From positions 1 through 36,536 of the forward strand of contig JBNGIS010038889.1 in NCBI GenBank assembly GCA_049999725.1: a DNA stretch of 36,536 nt. The letters are read 5' to 3'. The notes under the pieces were generated by a model, which was not told where the DNA came from, searched no databases, and saw only the letters and a list, made by a program, of their open reading frames with translations. Source of the DNA: Haplomitrium mnioides (Eukaryota > Marchantiophyta > Haplomitriopsida > Calobryales). Made by a program: the position numbers and the translations under genes. Shown here piece by piece: positions 11,030 through 21,580 of this stretch (its first letter is position 1; each line of letters begins with the position of its first letter).

Positions 11030-11767
11030 ACACTGCTTGAATGAAGATTCTTGCTTTGTTCTGCAATTGTTGTAGTTCAACTGAACAAAAAAAATACAAC
11101 ACCTTCAATGAATTTGAGCTTCGTCTACAATCGCTCAAAGTTCTATTACTACACTTGCTTGAAACCATCTCTTTACTTCTGCTACCATGATTTTGTTGAT
11201 GCATAAGAGCTTGCACCTATGAGTTGGGTAAGAATATGCCTACAGAAGAATGTGAATAATTGAACCACTTGGAAACATCTGATGTTGGAGATATCATTCT
11301 CGCAAAAAGTCATCCTCATCAATTACAATAGAAATTGTCATGTGGTGAATGGTATATAGATTGTCTTTGTATAATATGTATGTATAGTTTGGAATACTAG
11401 TTGAGAAAAAAAAAATATCACTATAAGAAACAACAATCTAGCTAGTCTAGGTTTGTTAAGAGTTTATTTGTACATTGCATTTCCAAGTGAAAGGTAAAGA
11501 AAAGCTATATGATTATAGAAAAAGAGGTGTGACCTCTCTTAGTCTTCATTTTGTATGTGTTGGAGTCTAAATATATTCAACCAAAATTTGATAAAATTTT
11601 AGGTTTGTGTCCATTTTTTGTGTCTTCTTGTTTGGCTTTGTGTGTGTAGATGTCACCTCAAACTATTATTGACTTGTCAAAAATATTATCTATGTATAGG
11701 CTCACGTAGAGAATAGTGACTTGGCATAGCTCTAAGAAGCTCCAAGTGTTGAAGATCCTTGATGATG
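11030..11767. other. Unassigned DNA, no supported gene
   Basis: Sequence between the satellite and copy C. Only short, motif-free ORFs are present (one of 90 codons at 10944-11216 runs back into the satellite). I see no RNA gene or repeat structure. Confidence 0.5.
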
Positions 11768-12887
11768 AAACAACCACTACTTTGTTTCTAGCAAGAACCG
11801 CTACTAAGTTCTTGTTTCATTTGGCAATTGCAAATACTGATTTTCAATCATGGGTATTAAAAATCACCATTTGACGTTCTTGAAAAAAAAGTTTCTAAGA
11901 AAAAACTTTTATAGGTATAAGTTGCATATTTTGTATAGATATTATATTTAAAATTTTTATAATAAAAAATTTATAAAAAATGTTTTTGAAAATTTTAATA
12001 TATACTTTGAACATCACCGGACTATGAATATACTAATCACATTAAAATAACACTATTAAATATTTGCAAGTTTCATAATGACAATTCTAAGATCAACTTT
12101 GTCATTTATAATTTTTATATATGTACTTTTAAGATCAAAATCAATCAATGATGTGGATGCAAGCATAGACTTCAACACCTTCAACTTCCATGTATATACT
12201 CTTATAATCAAAATAAAACAAGAATGACCATATGTGTATGGACTTTGATTTGTGTGTTCTTAAAACATATACTCTCAAAATAAAAATCAAATAGGGATCT
12301 CTATATATGCATAAACTCCATCTATTACAACTTCCACATATACTCCAAAGATCAATGTTAAACAAGTTGCTCATGTGAGCATCGACTTCATCATTCACCA
12401 TATCTTCAAAATATATACTCTTAAGATTAAAATTAAACAACAACCCTTCTACGTGCATAGACTCTATCTCTTATAACTTCCATATATACAATGAAAATCA
12501 AAATCAAATGGCGTTGTTCATGTAAGCATGGACTTTATTTGTGACAATTTTCATGCATATGCTTTAAAGATAAAAATCAAACAAAAACAACTATATGTAC
12601 ATGGACTTCATTGCTAGTATCTTTCATCCACATATTTACAAGGTCAAAATAAATTAATGATGCTTATACGAGCATGGGCTTCAACAATAACCTCTTTCAT
12701 TTTATCTTCTTCTAGTAATTTATTTGTCGTTCTGATAGAGTATATGGCTTCTTTATAGGCATTGATATATTTTTGCACCCTCACTAATTAGGACAATTTG
12801 GTTGGTGATATTTAGAACTCTAGATTTTTTTCTCCAAATTTTGGAAGTATAAATTTTTTTCAATCAAAGTTAATGGTCTTGCACAGC
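11768..12887 (-). mobile_element. Hairpin-array element, copy C: methyltransferase-side end
   Basis: It begins with AAACAACCACTACTTTGTTT, a slightly changed form of the terminal inverted repeat. The next 70 bp match the reverse complement of 23090-23161, including the second AACCGCTACT copy and the phrase TTTCATTTGGCAATTGCAAA. The tandem array at 12130-12690 follows. The copy stops at 12887, exactly where copy B begins, so it is truncated there or was the target of the copy B insertion. No coding sequence is present. Confidence 0.72.
12130..12690. repeat. About 73-bp tandem array (copy C)
   Basis: About seven units on the minus strand. Each starts AAGTCTATGC or AAGTCCATGC with a short palindrome such as TATGCACGTA or CATACACATATG. 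It continues with TTTGATTTTGATCTTAAGAGTATATA and a GAAGTTG- or GAAGATA-type end. Related units occur at 35040-35640 in the opposite orientation. Confidence 0.78.
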
Positions 12888-12907
12888 CAACAACCGCTAC
12901 TTTGAAC
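12888..12907 (+). repeat. Left terminal inverted repeat of copy B
   Basis: CAACAACCGCTACTTTGAAC, identical to the complement of 23142-23161. A second GCTACT follows about 15 bp inside, mirroring the doubled AGTAGCGGTT at the right end. Confidence 0.85.
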
Positions 12908-13784
12908 CATGAACATGCTACTCAAAACATGAACCCTTTTTTTTAAAGAAAATTTGTAGTTTTTGAGCTCAAAAAACAAAGAAACAAGGTTATTTTTTAA
13001 AAACAAAAACTACGTGAATTTTTTTAGCTTCATGTTTTGCCGTTTTAATAAGCATGATGAGAAAGAAGCAATTTCATTATGCAAAAACAAACAATATTCC
13101 TAGTTTTTCTGAAAATTTTGGAAATTTTGAAATTGACAAAAAGTATAAAAATTATGGTATGTTTTCACAAAAAAACTTGCATTTATCATTAACTACATTT
13201 CAAAACCCAAAAATTGAAATACACGTGAGAAGAAGTTGTTTTGAAATAAGTTTAGTTACATAAACTCTATGCGTGCATAGACATTGTTCTTTTTAAAACT
13301 TTTTTTTTGGGAAAAAATTAGTAAACATGAGGAAAATGCCCAAGCAGACTATAAGTCAAGGGAATGAGTTTGGAACTGTAGACACCAAAACCAAAAAATG
13401 AATTATTCCATGGATTTCAGAGCTCTATTTTCAAGTTCAAGCAAGAAAGAAGCTTTCTTTCATGGTTAAAAATCCATGCACGCAAATGCTAAAGTAGGTA
13501 TAAAAAAGATAGTTTCAGCAACTAAAAAAATATTTTATAATTTAGAGAAACATATATACAAAGGAGTTATAGTTTAGAATCAAAAAGGTAGTGGCTAAAG
13601 AGATTTAATTAAGAGTGTAAACAAGAAACATCTCAAAGCTTTTGACTAGAGTCTACCAAACAAAGGTTTTGAGTTCTAAAATAGAGTCTTTGACTAGTGT
13701 AGAATTTAAGCTCTACACGATAGTCTTTATATATAGAAGCTTGGGGATTGTATATTAGAAGTAGAACGTGTGGAAGGCTTGGAC

Positions 13785-13975
13785 TTCCACCACAAAGTCT
13801 ATGCGCACATAGGAATTTGAGCTCACCATCTAAACAGTCTACTCCAAAGACTATGCGCGCATAGAAATCCGAGCTAGCCATATGAACACTCCATCGCAAA
13901 GTCTATACGCACATAAGAATCCGAGCTCAACATATGAACACTCCGCAACAAAGACTATTCTCAACCAAGGTTTTA
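13785..13975. repeat. 52-bp tandem array with GCGCGC palindromes (copy B, left)
   Basis: Three full units and a partial one of 52 bp. Each begins CAAAGTCTATGCGCGCATAG or a close variant and continues with a GAATCCGAGCTCA-type stretch and GAACACTCC. It is the inverted equivalent of the array at 452-735. Further single palindromes lie near 13265-13285 and 14000-14040. Confidence 0.82.
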
Positions 13976-14545
13976 CATTCTGTAGTAGAGTCTTTGCACG
14001 CATAAGGTTTCAACTTGTGAATCAAAGTCTATACACACACAGAGTCCAGACTTTTACAACCAAGTATACAAGTGCTAAAGGTTCTATTTTTTGCAACAAA
14101 CTCTAAGCATCCTAAGGATTCCATTTTTAATTTGGAACCTAAAATTAAAATGAGTACAAAGCTCTACATCTGAGTCAAAAGTGTGTGGAAGGTTTCCAAT
14201 TTTATATCAAAGTACTTGCAAGCAAACAATAAGTAGTCAATTTGGATAGATGCTTTAGCGATATAAAAACATTAAATTCTTCTAGCAAACAGTAAATAAG
14301 TAAAGAACATACTTACATTTTGGATAAGAAAATATTTTGCAAACCAAATGAAAATATTAACTAAAGATTCAAGTTTCATTCACAAATACTAACATTCAAC
14401 TTGGAATGATTTACATAAAAAAGTTCAAGGTGGTAGAAAAAATCAACAAATTTTTCAAAATATTTAAAGGTACTTTTTGAAATAATAGTCTTAAATTACA
14501 ATATAATTGAAAGTACACAATATATAATAAGGTTCTTAAATGACT

Positions 14546-17500
14546 TTAGTCACTTGTATCGACTTCTTTAGATTCAACTTCAAAAGATTCATAAAGATTT
14601 ACACAATTTGTATTAGAATTAATAACATTGATTGAATCTCTTTCAAATATATCAGGATTGATTGCTTTTTGTCTTTTGTACTCAAATAGGCTTGATTTAA
14701 TGGTAGCTAGAGTGGTTTTTCTAAATTGGTTTTTTTGTGTGAGAAGAAAGTCGAAAGACAAAATCATGATTTGTGCTACATCAAGTACATCAATATGTAA
14801 CTTGGATTTGCGTTTCCCTTTTGTTGCTACTATTTTTTCTGAAAAGTATTGTCCAAAAAATGCATCCTCAACCTCACAAACAAACCATTGAACACGTACT
14901 CATTTCGGGTTTGGAGGTTCTTTCTTATCAAATAACAAAAATTTGAGGACTTTGGCAATCCAAAACGGTTTACCTTTTGGATTGAGAGACGCAATAACAC
15001 AAATAAACATTCTAGCTTTCATCTCATGTAGATTGCCAAGTTTGTGGCTGTGTTTGGTGTTGTGCGAAATAGTCCCTTCTCGCGGCTTAGGTGCTACATC
15101 ATATATTGCTCAACATGTAGAAAGTATTTGTTGTACTAGAGCATCTTCTTCTATCTGTTGAGCATCAAGTTGAGAACCTAGACCAACATTTTGAGAATTA
15201 GTACAAGTAGTAATTGCTAGTTGTGAAGGTGCAAAAGTGAATTCTACTTCGAGTCCTTATCTTTTTCTTTCTAGGATGTAGGTCACAATCTCTTCTTGGG
15301 CAAGAAAAAAGTCATTCCACCAATTGGTGTGAGATCTTGTACAGAACTTATAGAAGTTCTCACTTATGTTGCCCTTTATTGCAAAGACCATTTTCTTGGC
15401 ATCAACTTCTTTTTCTTCCTTTTGAGATCATTTGCTTTTAGAATATGCATTGAGAGGAATCAACGTTGAACCTAAAATTTCTCTGTTCTCTTATGGTATG
15501 CACTTGAGTTGACAAATTCCATATGAAAGTAACCAAAATTCATCTGTTGCTCCAAGTCTTTGTCTTTGAATCATTTAACGGGAACTTGAATTTTTGATTA
15601 AAGGTAGCGTCATCTTTCATTTGAACCAAAGAGTGACATTGTTGCGAAAACATTTTAGAATCCCAAGTTTCCATCAAAAGAGTTACGTGAGGTTTAGGAT
15701 TATACAATAATTGTAGCGCATTGCTAAGACTCTTAATCGTGAAAGCTTAAACATGTTTCAAATGTTTTGAGAATCTACTTAATATTTGATTGATTTGATC
15801 ATGAGTATGGCCAACCATGAGAAATCCCACATTGATTTTTCAAAAAACATTCTTGGCAATAAAGAGATTAAGATATCCAAATAAGATGGAGTTCTCTCAT
15901 GTCATATTGTCCAACTAAATATACAAAGTTGGAGACAACGACGCTTCAAAGTCACATAATATTTTATTGAGCACCATAACTATCAAATTGGAGTTGCTTC
16001 TCAAGTTTTCGTAGGTTAAAAAGACCTTGAAGAAAGAGCATGATTGAATATTAAAGCACCGACCATATGCACACTCACCAAACAATCTTTATCAATGGTT
16101 TTTGGTGGCAAAAGCCAGTGTGGAATAGCTGTTTTCTTCTGATCCATTCCATCAATGACAATTCCCAAGTATTTTTGACTATTGGCATAATATTTTCTTT
16201 GATGGTTTGCAAGTTTTGTTCTTTCTTTCATTTGTTGGTCATGATGAAGAAACAATTGGCAAAAATATTTGATTTCATCATCACAAAGCACAAAAGAGAT
16301 AAAAGTAGTTCAATAAATCATGTGTTGATGTTTGGAACTTGAAAAAACAACCTAATATTATTAAAATATTAAAACAAGCTTAGACAAATGTTTGGATTGG
16401 TAGAAGTAAAAATTTATTAAAAGATTGAAAACAAACTTTAGTAAAATTAAATATAAGAGAATCTGAATAAGATTCACAATAAATACTTGTCTTTCACTTG
16501 AAATAAGAAAAAGTTTTGAAAGGAGAAAAACAAGATTTGTGTACCAATGGTCACAAACTAGAACTTCAATTTCAAAGTTAGCTTGGACTCTTTGTTCGTA
16601 AAGGAGAAAAAAAAACAATAAGAGATCCTATGCGTGCATAAGATTAGAAGAGACATAAACTAATTCTCATGTGCAAATAGGACCAAAAGCAATAACACTA
16701 ATATCTTGGCATGATTTAACTGTTGTCACGACAAGATTTGAAAAAAAAAACAAGAACAAAACCTATGCGTTCATAAGATTTGCAAACAATAAAAATGGTT
16801 TTTTTCTATTGTTTATCTAGCATAGGGTTCTTTATTCAGAACAACAAAAGAAAAAAATGGATTTAAAGCTAAGATCACTACCAACAATGAGATTCATTTC
16901 CTCTCATGAATCAACTTTGGACAAGGCTTGGATTCAAACTAAAAGCAACAGACCCTATGCGAGCATAGACTATGATCTCACAACTCAAGTTGCTAAGGTT
17001 TATTTTACTCAAATCTCGTTTGTTGAAAAATTGAACAAAAAAAATATCTTTTCACACTAAGTTGAAAAAATAAAACATCTCTAGAAGTAAGCTTTGAGTC
17101 TCGTAAAAAGAGCATAGTTAACAATAGGTTTCAAATGAGAAGAAATCTGTTACCTTTGTCGGACTCCAAGATAGATTTTTCTCGCAATCTAAGCAAATCT
17201 TGGACATTCGGAAATATTTTTGGAATCCGACAATATCTTGAACATTCAAAAATATTTTTTATAATAAAAACGGTGCCATTGGCAATAGCTCCAATGAAAT
17301 GTTGATTAATTGAGACTCTTTGCTAGAATCATTTCCCAAATTGTTGTATGAAGATTTCTAAAACAAAATTTGGGTTTTTAAAAGACTTCCCAATCTCATT
17401 GAGAGGTTCAACTTGATTAGAAATCACTCGTTGTTTGAGTGGTGTTTTGGATGAAAGAAAATTATCCCCAAAATTGAATTCATCCACAAATTCTATGCTT

Positions 17501-18061
17501 TTTGTGTTTTGGACAAACACATTTGGATCTTGAATATCAAGGTTTTCATTTGATGATGACAAAGAAGGTCCACAATTGTTTGGAAATTGTGACTTGAATG
17601 TCTTTCCATTGATTTGTTGGAGTAGCCAAAAGAAATATTCAACTTTGACCGCTTGACTTGTAACAAAGATGGAATGTGTGGAGAAGGTTGAGTCTTCGAT
17701 CTTATACGAACATTGAGTTCCATCTTTGATCATTTGCAAACAACTTGTTCACCTTTTGTTCCGGTATGTGCATTGGATTCACTCTTTGACCATATGCAAG
17801 CATAGGGTTCAATCCCTGATCATATACACGCATAGGGTTCACTTGCTCGATCTTCCTTAGTAGAGTTATCTGACTCAACAAATTTCAAAAATTTTTCTCT
17901 AAAATACTTGCCATCATACTTAACGCTTTAGGTGTTCCATTGCTTATATCCACAGAACTATAGGTTGAAACAATCTCTAGCTGCCGACCAAAAGCAACAC
18001 TTTTTTGCAAACATGAATCTTCAAATTTCAACCTCTTCTTGCATTTGGAAGCTTTAGCCAT
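14546..18061 (-). pseudogene. DUF7869-type protein, putative transposase (broken)
   Basis: The start is ATG at 18061 (MAKASKCKKRLKFED, basic). An N-terminal region follows, then an open segment at 17329-17739, a probable intron between about 16310 and 17328 holding GCGTGCAT palindromes, and the core at 15741-16312. The core has ER..LANHQRKYYANSQKYLGIVIDGMDQKKTAIPHW (DGMDQ near 16136-16153), then TLYI-stop-LDN near 15905, then VGFLMVGHTHDQINQILSRFSKHLK (15786-15812 and onward). This order DGMDQ...LDN...VGHTHxxIxQ is that of the DUF7869 family, whose Asp-rich motifs suggest an RNase H-like DDE enzyme. The C-terminal part (14546-15200) has GKPFWIAKV and VRVQWF, a small beta-barrel-like pattern, then a basic tail ending at TGA/TAA 14546. 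At least eight in-frame stops and several frameshifts are present. Family assignment is from remembered motifs, and the transposase role is inferred from TIRs. Confidence 0.68.
15741..16312 (-). other. Catalytic-core motifs of the DUF7869-type gene
   Basis: This sub-region covers DGMDQKKTAIPH, the LDN motif about 79 codons later and GHTHDQINQ about 33 codons after that. A frameshift separates the DGMDQ part (open at 16016-16291) from the rest, and stops interrupt LDN (TAG just before it, TGA five residues after). The His-Thr-His and the two Asp residues that the family usually keeps are present, but the usual GHTHEDIDQ reads GHTHDQINQ. Confidence 0.75.
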
Positions 18062-18486
18062 TGATAAATACTAATGAAAATTTAACTATTTAAAGAACTA
18101 TTTTAACAATTATTCTCAACTTAGAATCGCCTACAAAAAAATACGTGTCAAATTTTTGTGAAGAAAATGAAAAAAATAAATTGGAAAGATGAAAACAAAC
18201 AATGTTTTATATACCAACTTTTCTTTTGCACCACACAAACCTACATGTCAAGAGCTCCACGAATCATTTTTTGGCAGAAAATGCATTTTTTGAAATTTTG
18301 GTCTAAAAAGAATGACAATAGAAAGTTTCTTTCCATTGTCGCGAGTTCACATTCCAATTTTTGTTTTGTTGATGTCATTGATTTTGCAATTTCTTGTTAT
18401 TTTTCCATTTTCAACCTTTTACTTTTTTGAACTTTTGTTAGTTACATTTTTGCTCTCAAATTTTACTAGTTTTTACTTTCAAGAAT
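18062..18486. promoter_or_regulatory. Shared divergent promoter region of copy B
   Basis: A 425-bp AT-rich interval between two start codons facing outwards. Candidate TATA-like strings are TTATATACC near 18210 and TTTAAA-type runs near 18090-18100. CACGTG is absent and the only ACGTG is near 18143. Promoter function is inferred from the head-to-head layout. No start site can be fixed. Confidence 0.4.
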
Positions 18487-18845
18487 ATGGCATCAAATTT
18501 CAATACTCCCAAACCAGCTCAACTGAAACCTTATAGGCATTTGGATGTTTTGAAGGGTATATAGCCATAAAACTAGACTACGAATGGCAAGTTTGTTGTG
18601 GAACTATAAAAGACATTGATCATCACCTTTTACTTTTTGCTGGTGAGGGTGAAAAATTCAATATGGGCCTTTTGGTCCAAATAACCATGATTTGAGAGGG
18701 ACAAAGAGCCCACATTGGGCTGCTTGTACAGTTAGAGGGTAGCATTATCCTCTTCAAGGCTTCAAAGAAAAGATTATGCTTCAACGAGATGACACCAATG
18801 GACATATTTGCAAAGAACTTACGGGCAGCCTTCAATGACGGCAAG

Positions 18846-19140
18846 GTAAGCTTAGAAAACTAATTTTCATTTGTTTTCTTTTTGCACTCTGGGAGTCTAT
18901 GCACGCATGTACTTGAGAGTCCACTCGCGTTTAGACTCGGAAGTCTGTGCGCGCTTGGACTCCCGAGTCTATGTGCGAATAAATTGTGAACTTCATGTGT
19001 GGATGGAATCAAGAGCCTTTGCGCGATGAACTACACTGCAACTTTAAGCTTGGTTCAAAGCTTGAAATGCTCGTAGTCCCTTGCTAAACTGTTGAAAGTT
19101 GTTTGTATCAAGTCATTGACATTTGTCTTGTTTTCTCTAG
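18846..19140 (+). other. Probable intron 1 of the ParB-methyltransferase gene
   Basis: It is bounded by AAG/GTAAGC and TTTTCTCTAG, phase 0. It contains three AGTCTATGCACGCATG-like palindromes (near 18895-18975), the same kind as in the element's ends. Confidence 0.62.
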
Positions 19141-20617
19141 TTCTTTCAATACTTATCCCACCTTGTCAACACTTACCCGTACGTGAAGTGGGTAGAGAGG
19201 GACTTCATAAAATTTGCGATTTCAATCAAACTTTTGAAAGCCAAAACAAGAGTGCACGTCTAGCAGCTTGTGCAACATCCAAGTGCAGCTATTATGACTA
19301 TTGCAATAATAGATGGACCGTCTGCTGCAAAAAAAGAGAAAAGAGGTGGAGCCAGTCGAGGCTAAAAAAAAGAAAAAGGAGGCACTACCAAAGAAAAAGC
19401 TAGTACCTCCACCATTTGCTGAGTAGGAGCCGCAACCCTCCTCATCTCTTGTTAGTTTGTCTTCTCTTTCCCTTTCATCTTGAATTGCGAGCAGCTCAGG
19501 TGAGGAAGAAGAGCCAGAGCCAGTGCAAGCTCCAACGTCCAGAGCAAAAAGGCAATCTCACAAAAAGCTTTGGACATTCCAGAAGTGAGAGCAGGTGGAT
19601 CCTTATATAGTGTCTGAGGAAGACAAGAATTAAATTCGGAAGTCTGCAATCCAATGGTACAGAGTCCGTGAGGAAACTACTACAATTTGGTTAGAGAATT
19701 TAAACCTTCTAAAACTTGGAATTGAGAATTGGAAGCCATTCCAGACTAGAAGGCTAAATGAAGACTTTGCAGAGCTTTTGGTGAAGAGAGTTCTCAAAAA
19801 TAAATATGTGCATAGTTTTTTTTATCGCTGTGGTATACCTGAAGTGCGGGTTGAAAGATAAGTAAGAGTTTGATCTCAGGAACCCTTACAAGTATAGATA
19901 CAAGATTGTAGGAGGCAATCATAGTGCTGCCGTAGGACAGCTTTTCATCACAAATATGGAGCAAAAAATCCAATGTTGTCGCTCTGCAACTGTTATGTGT
20001 AGGTGGGCTTGACACCAACAAAAGCCCATATTTTTGCAACAGATAATAATAATGACCAACAATACATGTTGGAAATGACATCAATTCAAAAGGTTGAATA
20101 TTGGCATCAAAGATAGAGTGAGAGTGCCATGGTGTCATATGAGAAACTAAAAACAGAATTAGGTCTTGAGACTTAAAGACAAGGTCAAAGTCTACTATTG
20201 AGAAGACCGTCACTTCTGAAGACAATTGGTTCCAACTGGTTTTTGGAAGTGGAGAGCTCTGGGAGTTGCAACATACATAGCATTTTTTTAATATGGGAGA
20301 AGAAATTGATGAAGGGCTAGAAGCTAGAGGCCAAAGGTTCCTTAAGAATGGAAGACATCAAGTGGACACCATGGAGGTGTCTTCAGGGTCTTCCAAATGA
20401 AATAAAAATCTTTGTTTTGAAACATGTTGAAGCTAGAGAGCCTTTGATTGAAGAGATGTCTCGCAAATTGGAGAGGCATAAGGTTTTGGTGGTGATGGTG
20501 AAGTATTTTTGCTCGGAGTTATATCGCAAAACATGAGAAGAAGCAAGAATGGAAGATCCTATCCACATCGAAGAGTGGAAGATGTCATTGTTTTATTCGA
20601 GTTTTGAAATGTTTTTT

Positions 20618-20886
20618 GTAAGTGTTTTTATCTTTTTTCAATTCTAGTTCTTAATTGGTTTAAATTTGTTTTGAAATGTGCAACCAATCCAGGCTAGACT
20701 AGACTCGAGAGTCTCTGCAAGCATTTCATCAAAACCCTCGAGTCTGTAAATGTCTAGACCCCCAAGTCCATGCGCGCATGGACTTGATAGAGTCCAAGCC
20801 ATTTTGGTCTTCAAGTCCCTCTTTGCTTAACAACTTAGTCTCTCCTTGCCAATTACTAAATGTTTTTGTTTGTTGTTCTTGTCTAG
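20618..20886 (+). other. Probable intron 2 of the ParB-methyltransferase gene
   Basis: It begins GTAAGTG after a TTTTTT run and ends GTTCTTGTCTAG. It carries AAGTCCATGCGCGCATGGACTT near 20762-20784, a near-perfect hairpin, and CTCGAGTCT/AGACTCGAG pairs. Confidence 0.6.
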
Positions 20887-21481
20887 CTTGTTTTTGTATG
20901 CTCTTTACATGGCAACAAAACGTTCAAACAACATCTTGCCAAGAAATTGACAGCCGTTGCTAAAGGTAGAAAAAAATTGGGGGTTGAAGAAGCCCATAGT
21001 GATGAAGACCAAACCCCGACTCTTGTCTCCTTAAACCCCCCCGCCCCCTCCCTACTTTTTTGCTACACTGCTTGAAAACAAGAGAGTGGAAGGCAAGACA
21101 ACTAAATGAAGTTGTTGCACTTCCAACCAAAGGAGGGTCTGAAGAGCAAGACAATTACTTAATGTCCTATGTCGATAGACTTAAAGTGGCATTTCATCAA
21201 GTCTATGGGGAGTCTAATACTTGATAGTTGAAAGGTTTAGTGAAACCAAGATGTTTCACTTTAGCTATTGCTAATATTCCTTGCGGTTATAACCCTAAAG
21301 AATGCAAGCATGATGATTCAGATCCCTTCACTAAGGATGATATTTTTGATATGGTTTCTTCTTTTGATGCTATTACAACTTCCGACTATTGGTCTTTTGT
21401 TATTATCCATTCTTCACAACAATTTGACATTGTCAAGAATGCTCTACTGGAGGTTTGTTGTGCCATTGACCACGACGTCTA

Positions 21482-21580
21482 GTAAGTTGTATTTTGATTT
21501 TTTTCATCTGAAAGTTTATCTCTTTTATTTTTCCTTTACTTTCTTTCCTTTGTCTCATGTGTTTGCTTTTGTTACTACAG
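21482..21580 (+). other. Probable intron 3 of the ParB-methyltransferase gene
   Basis: A 99-bp T-rich intron with a consensus donor GTAAGT and acceptor TTACTACAG. It splits a codon that would read TAG, probably a decayed Trp (TGG) in a VWDK motif. Confidence 0.65.

Larger units (their letters stand above)
7990..11030. repeat. Tandem satellite, about 120-bp unit
   Basis: About 20 or more diverged units. Each contains ACCATCAACTAATACACAAC, then a TATAATATGGTTGGTTGTCA-like stretch, then TTGTAGCAAGCAACCAAGTG, then AAGCTAGAG, then AAAATTACATTAAAATTATC. Anchors such as GCAACCAAGTGAA recur at roughly 8056, 8430, 8710, 8825, 8945, 9185, 9800 and 10300, giving spacings near 120 bp or multiples. The array is interrupted by a solo LTR at 9293-9778. 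There is no coding capacity. Confidence 0.88.

Noticed and set aside
9788-11030. Possible second solo LTR in the right half of the satellite
   Set aside because: I found no TG...CA segment flanked by a direct repeat; the sequence is continuous satellite.
18623-18844. Minus-strand ORF of 73 codons opposite exon 1 of the methyltransferase gene
   Set aside because: The plus-strand reading has a start, a splice donor and continuity with exon 2. The minus-strand ORF has none.
19092-19403. ORF of 103 codons starting with a signal-peptide-like segment (MKVVCIKSLTFVLFSLVLS) and Cys-rich part
   Set aside because: It starts inside probable intron 1 and runs in another frame over exon 2 of the ParB-methyltransferase gene, whose own frame reads more convincingly there.
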